NCBI RefSeq assembly: GCF_000182565.1 | Contig: NW_015971537.1 | Coordinates: 1,585,299 to 1,649,298, forward strand | Direction of reading: 5' to 3' | DNA: 64,000 bases | Source: Spizellomyces punctatus DAOM BR117 | Lineage: Eukaryota; Chytridiomycota; Chytridiomycetes; Spizellomycetales; Spizellomycetaceae | Shown: positions 10,101 through 19,910 of the stretch, piece after piece | How positions within the stretch are numbered: the stretch's first letter is position 1 | How the letters are laid out: every line of letters starts with the position of its first letter | Notes under the pieces: generated by a model | What the model was told of the DNA's origin: nothing | Databases searched by the model: none | The model's input: only the letters and a program-made list of their open reading frames with translations | Program-made: the position numbers and the translations under genes

Positions 10101-11199
10101 GGGTCACCGTTGCTTTCGCGGCGTCCTTTCCAGCGCTTGGCGGGGTCACCGTTGCTTTCGCGGCATCTTTACCAGCTGCTTTCGCGTCTTTACCAGTGGC
10201 CTTTGCGGCATCTTTACCAGCGTTTGGCGGGGTCACCGTTGCCTTTGCGGCGTCTTTACCAGCAGCTTTTGCGGCGTCTTTACCGGTTGCTTTCGCGGCG
10301 TCTTTGCCAGCGTTCGGCGGGGTCACTGTCGCTTTTGCAGCATCTTTATCAGCTGCTTTCGCGTCTTTACCAGTTGCTTTTGCGGCGTCTTTACCAGCGT
10401 TTGGCGGGGTCACCGTTGCTTTCGCGGCGTCCTTTCCAGCGCTTGGCGGGGTCACCGTTGCTTTCGCGGCGTCCTTTCCATCGTTCGGCGGGGTCACCGT
10501 TGCTTTTGCGGCATCTTTACCAGCTGCTTTCGCGTCTTTACCAGTGGCCTTTGCGGCATCTTTACCAGCGTTTGGCGGGGTCACCGTTGCCTTTGCGGCG
10601 TCTTTACCAGCAGCTTTTGCGGCGTCTTTACCGGTTGCTTTCGCGGCGTCTTTGCCAGCGTTCGGCGGGGTCACTGTCGCTTTTGCAGCGTCCTTTCCAG
10701 CGCTTGGCGGGGTCACCGTTGCTTTCGCGGCGTCCTTTCCAGCGCTTGGTGGCGTTACCGTTGCTTTTGCGGCATCTTTGCCAGCGTTTGGTGGGTTCCC
10801 CGGTGCTTTCGCATCTTCTTTTTTAGGAACTGATGTAGTGTTTCGAGGGATCGCCTCGCCGTCACTATCAGGATGTGGTCCGTCATGTGGCGCGGGTGCT
10901 AATGTATGCCAGAACAGACCATTAGAGCAACTCCATTACATATCATCTCAGGAATCATACGGCACGCTACCTCTTGGATCAACTCGGATGACCTTGGTGA
11001 GTGATTCTGTCCAAGCTGAGATTTCAGCACATTTCTCGCCTTTGCAATTTCTCTCTGTAGTGATTTGAGGAGTAGGTACTATTTATGCCAACACTGTGTG
11101 ATCAGAAGGATGTCATTTTGTGCATCGAGCAAATGTATGTGTACCTGCTAGTGCAGTCGTGGTGAGGGCCGCAATGATAACGAGCGACAACTTCACCAT
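7152..11199 (-). CDS. Secreted giant Ala/Lys/Gly/Asp-repeat protein (contains assembly gap and frame break)
   Basis: Exon 1, from the ATG at 11199, encodes MVKLSLVIIAALTTTALA, a clear signal peptide. After a spliced intron comes a short non-repetitive head, VPTPQITTERNCKGEKCAEI then SAWTESLTKVIRVDPR, with a Cys-x4-Cys pair. After a second intron a linker (APAPHDGPHPDSDGEAIPRN) leads into the repeats. The N-terminal half is built of GKDAAKATVTPPNA-type 14-mers and the C-terminal half of GKDAAKAA octamers. The tail is Lys/Ala/Pro-rich. The predicted length is over 1,200 residues and cannot be fixed, because 100 Ns (9238-9337) and a 1-base deletion near 8902 interrupt the frame. No homologous family is recognised. 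The composition recalls LEA or alanine-rich ice-binding proteins, but the periods of 8 and 14 do not match either. The protein is probably extracellular or in the cell wall. Confidence 0.8.
7816..8100. repeat. Higher-order repeat, 276-base period
   Basis: The marker block GCGTTTGGTGCCGCTGC occurs at 7816 and again at 8092. The intervening order of variant octamers (GKEAGKAA, APNAGKDA, GKDDGKAA, GKNAGKAA) repeats in the same sequence. This is a segmental duplication of 276 bases (92 codons, eleven and a half octamers) inside the array. Confidence 0.85.
8902..8905 (-). other. Frame break inside the repeat array (short T run)
   Basis: Here the + strand reads GCATTTTACC with four T, while the neighbouring unit at 8923 reads GCATTTTTACC with five. 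The missing base shifts the minus-strand frame to a stop after KMLQKRR. The normal repeat frame resumes on the other side. A homopolymer sequencing or consensus error is the simplest explanation; a true indel is possible. Confidence 0.8.
9238..9337. other. Assembly gap of 100 N
   Basis: Exactly 100 unknown bases inside the tandem array, a conventional placeholder for a gap of unknown size. The repeat frame differs on the two sides of it. Array length and copy number are therefore undetermined. Confidence 1.
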
Positions 11200-12004
11200 C
11201 TCGTGTACGTGTGCAGCGTTAGAATGTGAAAAGAATTATTCGATTGTTTCTATTGAAGAGGAAGCGGATGGAAGTATGGTCTTCTATTTAAAACAACTCT
11301 ACAAGACATTATATCAGGATGTAAAACTCCGCTCCCAAGTTACCTTGATAAACCGATGCAAGGAACCCCAAGACTTTCCACAATCGTAGTGGGCAATCAT
11401 CACCGGCCTCGAGCCAGCACCCCTCCAAGATGACAGGTTGTCTTCATAATAGATGCATCGTTTTGAATGAGGACGAGATAGGCCACTTCAGGCTGGTTTC
11501 GTGCCATTCCTGGCTGAACCAGGGACATAGCTCTACAACCGGGTGCAATCCTCAGTGGATATCCGGGTATTCTACACAGAACAATATGAGCGTTCTGTTC
11601 ATTCTTTTGAATATGCGCCTTCCTCTACGGTTGCGCCCGGCCGCATCAGGCACGGCAATTTTGCCTGTGACGTGTGACTCCTCTGCCAGGATGAGGAAAT
11701 CGCTAATCTTGGAAAGGCGTATAACTGGGGTTTTAGAAAAGTGCCAACGTAGTCGAGATTCCTGTATTTCAAAGTCAAGCCCAGATGTTCGGGGTGGTAT
11801 TCTGGGGTACAACCGCAAGCGTAATTGCAACGATTCAAGCGAGAGGGTCGGGGCTCCCCAAACTTTAGGTATGAAACGAGTTCGCACAATGACTGCCACT
11901 TTCACAGCGTTTGCTTGCCCTTGTATCAGTATTGCTCTCACCCTCGCAGGATTTGAAAGGATAAAACATTGCAGTCGATAATTCCGGGCCATCTACCCAA
12001 ATCC

Positions 12005-12215
12005 TCCGGAGCTCTTGCGACATTTGTGGTGATACTTGGTTGTCGGCCCGTCGGTCGAAAAGTCCCCAGTTCCTATGGAGCTCTTGCAGAGGGGTTGTCG
12101 GCCCGTCGGTAGGACAGTCCCCAAATCCTCCAGAGCTCTTGCGACACTAAGTCACCAGATCCTATGGATCTCTTGCAGAGGGGTTGTCGGCCCGTCGATA
12201 AGACAATTTCCAAAC
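12005..12215. repeat. Three imperfect copies of a GGTTGTCGGCCCGTCGGT repeat
   Basis: The core GGTTGTCGGCCCGTCGGT starts at 12038 and 12093, with a variant at 12182. The copies are joined by related segments (GGAGCTCTTGCGAC, TCCTATGGAGCTCTTGCAGA). Spacing is 55 and 89 bases. It is non-coding in all frames examined and its function is unknown. Confidence 0.8.
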
Positions 12216-12408
12216 CCCATGTCTTAAAAGTCCCAAACCTGTAGAGAAAGTCTTGCTCCTCAAAATGCCCAAAACTAAGAAAAGGGCGGCACTCAAACCC
12301 AGAAATCCTGGGGCATCTGTAACGCAATCTGCATACAAAGTTACATACCGCAGCCATACCGTCGGCTCTCCCACAGCGACCCAGACGAGTCTCCTAGGTA
12401 AGCAAAAT

Positions 12409-12422
12409 GTTGCCATAGCAAC
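12409..12422. promoter_or_regulatory. RFX X-box-like site upstream of COPG
   Basis: GTTGCCATAGCAAC matches GTNRCC-N2-RGYAAC exactly. It lies 112 bases upstream of the COPG start codon. Binding by an RFX factor is inference from the motif alone. Confidence 0.35.
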
Positions 12423-12533
12423 AAGACTGGAAACGCGTGACACGTGTCCGGGTGGTGAGGCGTCTCTCCAAGCCAAACTTGGAACAAGTCCCGTTCAACG
12501 CGCAACTTGGGATTTGTAGCATTTTCAAACACC

Positions 12534-15500
12534 ATGAACTTGGGCAAGAAAGATGAAGACTCGGGTACGGGTGCAAAGGAAAATCGTCACTTTTACGTGC
12601 TTATCTGACCTGATGGCCACCATGGATTTGCCTTTTAAAAACTGCCAGATGCAGGCCTCTTCTTCCACATTGACAAGAGTACGGTCCTGCAAGAAGCACG
12701 CGCATTCAACGAAACTCCCATCAATCCTCGGAAATGCCGCCTCATATTGACCAAGATTGTGTATCTGCTCTACCAGTCCGAGGTGTTTCACACCCAAGAA
12801 GCGACCGAAACATTCTTCTCCATCACAAAGCTCTTTCAATCTCAAGATGTATGTTACCGTGATCATCATGCTTCCATACTACAAGTATCCATAGAGTTGC
12901 ATCTCACGTGCTTTTCAGACCCCACTTCGGCAAATGGTCTACCTTCTCATCAAAGAACTATCGACGGTGGCCGAGGATGTCATCATGGTGACCTCAAGTC
13001 TGATGCGTGATATGAATGCAAAGTCGGACGTTATCTACCGAGCGAATGCTATTCGAGCGTTGGCAAAGATTACCGATGTAAGCGGACATATCAGAACGCT
13101 TAAGTCTTGTCACATGTATATGTTTTGATGGATTTGGTTGACCCATCATGGGATTTAGAGCTCCATGCTGCAAGCGATCGAGCGATTCATAAAGCAGGCA
13201 ATTGTGGACAAAAATCCCAGTGTCTCTAGCGCAGCTCTCGTTTCCTCCCTTCATCTTTTTGGCGCGAATAAGGATGTTGTGAGACGGTGGGCTAACGAGG
13301 TCCAGGAATCCATCAACAGCAAAGGTCCTATTACACAGTACCATGCATTAGGTTTAATGTACCAGATTCGGCAACATGATCGAATGGCCGTCATTAAATT
13401 GGTGCAGAACTACTCCCGCGGATCCTTGCGCTCACCTTTAGCGTACTGCATGTTGATTCGATATGCGTGTAAGATTATGGAGGACGAAGAACCAGGGTAT
13501 GGGTGATCCACGTGGTCTCAGAGAGTACAAGTGTCCTTAGTAACGTTTACGCAGGTCACGCTCTCTGTACGATTTACTGGAAGGCTGGTTGCGGCACAAG
13601 CACGATATGGTCGTATATGAGGCAGCACGCGCAATTTGCGACTTGCGGGATGTCACAAGTAAAGAATTGTTCCCCGCAGTTTCCGGTGGGTGAAGAACAT
13701 ACAGCGCGCGTGATCGTCACTGTCTTGACGTTTTGTTCAGCTCTGCAGCTCATGCTCGTGAATCACAAGCCCACCCTCCGCTTCGCGGCCATCCGGACCC
13801 TAAGCAAACTAGCAATGACACATCCTGCCGCAGTATTCCCATGCAACCTGGACATGGAGAATCTGATAACGGATCCTAATAGAAGCATCGCCACATTCGC
13901 CATCACTACCCTCCTAAAGGTGCGCACACATGTATATCGCCCATGTGTTTGATGGTCTGCTTATCCTGTTGACATCAGACCGGTAACGAAGCCAGCGTAG
14001 ATCGTCTGATGAAGCAAATCACCGGTTTTATGAATGAGATATCTGACGAGTTCAAAATCATCGTTATTGATGCGATCCGGTCTCTCTGCCTCAAATTTCC
14101 GGCGAAGCAATCGTTGATGCTGAACTTCCTATCGAATGTGCTGAGAGATGAGGGTGGATACGAATACAAGAGAGCGATTGTAGACGCCATTTTGGATATT
14201 ATTTATCATATCCCTGAGTCCAAGGAGTTTGGTAAGGGGCACATGGTGGAGCAACCGGAGCGAGGAATCGTATTGTAATATTGGATTCTTTCTACCGATT
14301 AGCACTATCCCACCTATGCGAGTTCATCGAAGATTGCGAGTTCAATAAGTTAGCTGTTCGCATACTGCACTTGCTTGGAAGGGAAGGGCCCAAGACATCA
14401 AAACCGTCAAAGTACATCCGATATATTTACAATCGGGTTATTCTTGAAAACGCCACAGTCCGTGCGGCTGCAGTGAGTGCTTTGGCGCGGTTTGCGGTCC
14501 ATCTCCCCGAGCTACGAGACCGTGTTAAGGTTCTTCTGACCAGGTGAGTACAGCTGTTCGTGACATTCGTGTATTTGCACGCCATCCTCATATCTCTGGA
14601 TAATCATGGAAGATGCTTGGACGATAATGAGGATGAAGTAAGAGATCGTGCAGTGATGTATCTACGCATCATCGATGACGAGGATCTTTGCAAGCGTTAC
14701 ATTGCAGATGGTTAGTTGCGGCAAAGTCATTCTGATTATTGGGCGTCCGTGTTCATATGGAACTGCCAATCTTACCCAACGTAGAAACCACATATAGCTG
14801 GCCCTCTCTCGAACGGAAACTCGTCGAATACGTGAACGATGAGGCCGCTCATTCTTCGGCCTTTGATATCAGTACCACACCTGTGATCACGGCTGCGCAA
14901 GAGAGGGCGGAACGAGCTCGTACGTCACAAGCGTTGTATCGAACGTTCTTTTTTGATATGCTCATGTGCCATCGTATTCAGGGGTCGCGACGGCCGCTGC
15001 AGAACTAGCAGTTCCCACTTTGCGAAGCACTCAGGGTGGGCCGACACCGAGTGCACCTTCAAGCACTCCTGCCGCACGGGGAGCTGTGCCCTCAGCGGCG
15101 GGTGACGCACAGGCTGGATATGCGGCTGCCATGGAGAAGATCCCAGAGCTGGCTGGGTTGGGGTCGCTTTTCAAGTCGTCAAAACCTGTCGAGTTGACAG
15201 AATCAGAAACTGAGTACGTCGTCTCATGCGTGAAGCATGTCTTCTCAGAGCACTTGGTTTTCCAGGTAGGATGCATCGTTGGTTAATCCATAACCTGCGT
15301 TGACGTGTCATTTTCGGTGAGCCAGTTTGACTGCCGCAACACATTGAACGACTCTCTTTTGGAAAATGTCAATGTCGTGATGAAATTGGAGACCTCTGAG
15401 GACGATGACGCGACAGCGTTGGTGCAAGATAAGGCTATACCCATCCAAAGACTCATCTATGACATCCCGGGAACAGCATACGTTGTGTACAGCCGGCCTG

Positions 15501-16190
15501 GCGGGGTGTGTCCGACGGGTATGCAGTGACGTCCCGTATCATCATGATGAATGTGCTGTTGCTAATGCCGTTATTATAATCTCAGCAACCTTTTCAAATG
15601 CGTTACGTTTTATTGTCAAAGACTGCGATCCTAGCACGGGCGAACCTGATTCGGAAGAAGGCTACGAGGATGAATATTTGGTATGATAGCGGTTGCACAC
15701 AAAGTTGCTCCCGATAAACACGTGCTTAGTTTTGTACATAGTTGGAAGATTTGGATCTGGTAACGGCAGACTACATGCTCCCGTCGTACATCGTCGACTT
15801 TAAGCGAACGTGGGAGGAACTCGGGGAGGCCACCGAGGTTACAGAGACGTACGCCCTGACCAATGTAGCTAGCATTAAAGGTAAGCGCTCATGGAGTGCT
15901 ATGATTTTTAAAACTCGCGCTCTAATTATAATGATGTCCTCCCTGCCCGACCCAAAGCTGCGGTACAAAATTTGCTTCAACTTCTCGGCATGCATCCATG
16001 CGACGGAAGCGATATGGTCAAGGACAAAGCCACAACGCACACGCTCTTATTGAGCGGAGTGTATGTTGGTGGGACAAAAGTGGTTTGCCGGTGTCGAATG
16101 GTACTTGGTGACGACGGCGTGACGCTGGAGGTCACAGCTAGAAGCCCTGATCAGGACGTTGGGCGGAGGGTTGTGGATGCTGTTTGCTAG
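12534..16190 (+). CDS. SEC21: Coatomer subunit gamma (COPI coat, Sec21)
   Basis: This is the gamma subunit of the COPI vesicle coat, which recycles cargo from Golgi to ER. Exon 1 from the ATG at 12534 encodes [17 protein letters not shown]. Exon 2 continues with [20 protein letters not shown] and [13 protein letters not shown]. The trunk HEAT-repeat region includes [20 protein letters not shown]-like sequence, [20 protein letters not shown] and [12 protein letters not shown]. The ear domain is recognisable by [43 protein letters not shown] and [16 protein letters not shown]. About 15 introns of 50-90 bases. The end at VDAVC is in register with the usual C-terminus. No sign of disruption. Confidence 0.96.
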
Positions 16191-16348
16191 ACTAAAAGCA
16201 GAAACATAATACTGCTTCCTATAATGCACGTTGCAATATTGTTGTGGGCTATGATGTTGGGTGAATTCATGCTTACGTGAAGATATGCAAAGCCACGCAA
16301 CTAGTGCGAAAGGCAGGCGATGATCTTCTGAGCTTCTTGTCACCGCAA

Positions 16349-17818
16349 ATGCATCCCGTCGCAACTCTCGCACTCTGCACCGCCCTTGCAGTACATGGCA
16401 TCCGCAAAAAGTCGCTTAGTTATAGTGGTGCTATTGCTGCCTTTGTGGTTGGCTGCATAACATTTTCGTGTTCGGGATCGCAGGATGGCCTGCTCTTTGG
16501 CGGCGTTTTATTAGGTTTTTATCTTGGAGGTTCGAGAGCTACCAAGGTGAGATGACTCTATACTTTGTCTCGATACGTGATGCCGAGACAAATTGGAGCC
16601 GCAGTTCCTTTGCCGCGGCCGTTGAGCTCTGAAGCTGTACGTCGCCATATATATATTTTCAATTTTCCAGTTCAAGCAAAACATTAAGAAGCAACTGGAA
16701 GAAGATTTTCAAGAAGGTGGGATATCGATTTTGTAGTATTGGAAAAGCATACAAGTTTATCGCGATCGTCTCCAACCCGACCGACCAGAACTCTAATTGT
16801 CTTGTTCAAAAAAGGTGGTCGGCGAACGGCGATCCAAGTCCTTTCCAACGGACTCACTGGCACCGTTGCATGCGCATTGCATTACTATCTTGTTCGTCGG
16901 GCCACGCAAGAGCGAGTCTGTTTTGGTGTGATTGACACGAGAGTCGGGCTGCTGCATACAGTTCTAGTATTGGTATATATTGGGTGAGGACGCTGTGGGT
17001 GGGTATCTCGGCGCTGGAGACATCATTTATCATGATCCTTGTTTGATTGCATGCTGTAGTCACTATGCATGTTGCTGCGGTGACACATGGGCGAGCGAAC
17101 TGGGGATCTTGAGCAAAGGTCAACCGCTGCTCATCACAACGCTTAAAAAGGTATTTCGCTGGAGGTCGGCGATGTTAATAATTAGCTCAACGTCTTTTCT
17201 AGGTACCAAAGGGTACGAATGGAGGTTAGACAGGTTCATCTTTATTTATAAGTCCACTGGATAAGGCTTACATCATCCTTATGTCTAGGGATCTCATTAC
17301 TTGGCTTGACAGCATCGATTGCTGGGGGTTTGTTGGTCGGAATGATCGCTGCGATTGGCTTACCCTGGAATCCCGAGTGTTCACAGTCGAAGCCATATCT
17401 CTTCATTCTTGTGATGGGTGCTTTGGGGGGATTGGTCGGTTCATTGGTAAGCTTACCTCAATTTTAAGTCGTGCCCACGTTAATGGATAATTAACTTATC
17501 TATCACATGTGGCAGATTGATTCATTGCTTGGGGCTACTCTTCAAAAGAGCGTGTACAATGCAGCTTCCAAAAAAATAGCGGGTGATCACCGTCGCCTTC
17601 GTGAGGGAGAAACCACGTCGGATTTAAAACATATTTCTGGGATCGAGTTACTAGATAATCATCAGGTGCAGTATTTTTGCATTTTGAATGAGGTTCCGGA
17701 TGCGAGAATAACTCGATGCTGCTCTTCTCTTTTGGCTCAACAGGTCAATTTTATTTCTTCTTTAATTACTGGCGTAATTATCGCATATATCGGCGTTTGG
17801 TGTTCACAAGTAGCGTGA
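16349..17818 (+). CDS. TMEM19/DUF92 family integral membrane protein
   Basis: A polytopic membrane protein of the DUF92/TMEM19 family, found in eukaryotes and prokaryotes. It begins [20 protein letters not shown]. The first hydrophobic segments follow ([20 protein letters not shown], then [19 protein letters not shown]). Further conserved blocks are [33 protein letters not shown] and VPKGTNGG, typical of the family. The last exon ends [20 protein letters not shown]. Six or more introns. An in-frame ATG upstream at 16277 would add 24 residues, but the shorter start fits the family better. The biochemical function is not firmly established; some plant members of the wider family are phytol-related kinases. 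Confidence 0.88.
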
Positions 17819-18360
17819 GTATAGGAATTCGTTAGGAGAAAGTAGTACATTATACATGTAGCAAAGTAGTCGGATGTAGTTGCTGGTCACGTATATGGAT
17901 GAATATTACCACCTGTTACTATACCGGCTAAATATTACTTCGCTCCACCGTAAAATCAAAGTCGTGATGCAGGCTAACCTTGACTGCCACGTATTTTCCG
18001 CATGTGCATGATCAAAGGTGGGGGACGCTTGAGGATCAGGCCGCTTCAAAAATATCCGAGACGCATCAGGTTCAAATATCCTACAAGGAAATTCCTTTAC
18101 TGGGTCATTGAATAAGAATTCAATAGGTTATGTTCAAAATGAGGGTTCTCTATGAGGATCGTTTCGCAATATCCCAGACCAGAAAGTGCGGCTGTGAGCA
18201 CCAAAACGATTCTCTCAAATACACTTGTTTATGCTGGATTATATGCGATTTTCTTGTACAGCGTTTATCCAGTTGCCAGGTTTTACTCATCACGGTGCAT
18301 TTTTCTTGCTGGCATTAATTTTTGCAAAGCTGTAAGCTGGTGTTTATAATGTGTGCGGCG
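17819..18360. other. Spacer between TMEM19 and the PL14 gene
   Basis: Short open frames at 18130-18349 look hydrophobic but lack a continuous start-to-splice path into the PL14 gene. I treat the stretch as 3' and 5' flanking sequence. It contains no repeat or RNA gene that I can see. Confidence 0.5.
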
Positions 18361-19768
18361 ATGGTAAGCTTGAGGCGGATGTTGATGGTGGGGTACGTGC
18401 TCGCCGGTAGGTCAATCTCTCTATCCGTTCGATGCACCGGGATCTTCTTGATAATCTCCCGTAAAGGTGTATTGCATGGGAAGTTTGTCCAATCTGCGGC
18501 AGCTCCTACCGTTTGCGACCTAGGTACGATTATCTGGTATAAGGTTTTCTCCAAAGTTCAATTTCACCCATATCGTATCATGTATCAGATCTCGGGTGTG
18601 GTGCTGGATGCCCTTACGCTTGTCCTTTCGGATTTCCATGTGATACACCCAAAGACTGTCTTTCGGGTTCCTGTACAGGAGGATATTGTGATACGGGCAA
18701 ATCGACAACGTCAAAACCATCCACAACTGGCGAACAATCCTGGGAACTCACCGATTTGACGACGGGAACCGATGCATTCAATGTGGTCAAGAGCTCTTAT
18801 GGGGAAACCAATCGTAAAATCGTTAAAGACCCGGCAGGGTCAGGCAAGCCAGTGCTGAGTGTCTTGTAAGCGGGTTTTTGATGTGCAGGGGAAACCATGC
18901 TCATTCCACTCACTAATGTTTATTTGCCTCAATAGCTACCCTGCAGGCAGCTACAACCCTTCCGGCAAACCACGAGGTGGAACTGGGGTATGCTCATACT
19001 TTGTTGTCTTCTCTTGTGATTACCATGATGTTTAGCATCTTGATCCATATTACAGTTCTATGCTCAGCCTATCAATTTAAGCAATGCAAAAGTCGTATCG
19101 TTCGAGTATCAGATATACTTTCCAAGCGGATTTGCTTTTAATAAGGGCGGGAAGCTACCTGGACTCTACGGTTGGTAATAAAAATGGCAATAATATTCGT
19201 CAACGCTCTAAACCAGCGACGATTTTAGGTGGTCGTGAGAGCTGCTCCGGAGGAGATCCCGCCCTCGACTGTTTCTCCACTCGTTATATGGTATGCTGTT
19301 TTTTCTTTTTTGTATGGCCTTACCTACGACAATGCCCTTTGACTAACAGATCCAATTGCGGTTTTATTCTTTTATTAGTTCCGTAAACAGGGAGCGGGTG
19401 AGACCTATCTTTACGTAGACGCCTCAAAGCAAGTTGAGACGTTTTGCAAGGTTCCCCCTCTGAGCGTCTGTAACGGTGACTACGGAAACTCCATCGGCCG
19501 TGGCTCATTCAAATTCAAGACTGGTAAATGGCAGTCCCTCCTGCAACGCATCACGCTAAACACACCAGGCCACGCAGATGGACGTGTCCAAGTTTTTAGC
19601 GATGGAGTTGAGGTGATTGACTTTGGGCAAGTTAGCTACAGGAACACTGCAAATGTAGGATTCGTCGGGATTGAGTTTGAGACTTTCTTTGGCGGGTCGG
19701 ACTCTAGTTGGGCTACACCGAAAGATCAGTATGTCTATTTTAGGGGATTCAGTTTGCATTGGGAGTGA
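18361..19768 (+). CDS. Secreted PL14-type polysaccharide lyase with Cys-rich N-terminal module
   Basis: PL14 enzymes cleave uronate-containing polysaccharides (alginate, glucuronan) by beta-elimination. The N-terminus MVSLRRMLMVGYVLAG... is a signal peptide; the in-frame ATG at 18349 is an alternative start. After splicing, a Cys-rich module (CGAGCPYACPFGFPC, then DTPKDCLSGSCTGGYCDT) is followed by a Thr/Ser/Pro linker (GKSTTSKPSTTGEQSW). The catalytic jelly-roll comes next: ELTDLTTGTDAFNVVKSSYG, VSFEYQIYFPSGFAFNKGGK, LPGLYGG and FRKQGAGETYLYVDASKQ. It ends with the family signature ETFFGGSDSSWATPKDQYVY then FRGFSLHWE. All intron phases along this path agree. The substrate cannot be predicted. 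Confidence 0.85.
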
Positions 19769-19910
19769 AGAGCGGAGGAAGGCAGCCGTGACAGTTTGTA
19801 GTAGTGTGGTAGCGATATGTACCATGTGAGAAACATATTTTTAAGCAGGGTCCCAGTATTTGCTTTCTATTTATGTACAAACGTATGTCATCGTCTAACA
19901 GTCATTCCAT

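Larger units (their letters stand above)
7380..10800 (-). repeat. Coding tandem-repeat array (24-base and 42-base units)
   Basis: Two intermixed unit types share the core GKDAAKA. About 7640-8340 is mostly 24-base units (octapeptides with D/E/N at position 3 and A/G at position 4). About 8340-10800 is mostly 42-base units that add TVTPPNA. Units differ by only a few bases, so the array is young or homogenised. All other frames and the opposite strand are also open, because every unit length is a multiple of three. Confidence 0.95.
11200..12533. other. Gene-poor region between the repeat-protein gene and COPG
   Basis: This holds the divergent promoters of the repeat-protein gene and COPG, a dispersed repeat at 12005-12215 and an X-box-like site at 12409. 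A minus-strand frame of 146 codons begins with an ATG at 11992 (MARNYRLQCF). It has no recognisable motif, no introns and an Arg-rich low-information composition, so I do not call it a gene. Confidence 0.5.

Noticed and set aside
7380-10800. CRISPR-like regular repeats
   Set aside because: Units are contiguous without unique spacers, preserve a reading frame, and lie in a eukaryotic genome.
7318-11068. Long plus-strand open frames of 300-550 codons across the repeat region
   Set aside because: They are antisense shadows. The 24- and 42-base units are multiples of three, so any frame without a stop in one unit stays open throughout. Only the minus strand has a signal peptide exon and correctly phased introns.
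11552-11992. 146-codon minus-strand frame with an ATG (MARNYRLQCF)
   Set aside because: No recognisable motif, unusual Arg-rich composition and no supporting splice structure. It could be chance.
18130-18349. Hydrophobic open frames upstream of the PL14 gene as extra exons
   Set aside because: They cannot be joined to the downstream exons in phase with plausible splice sites. The ATG at 18361 already provides a signal peptide.
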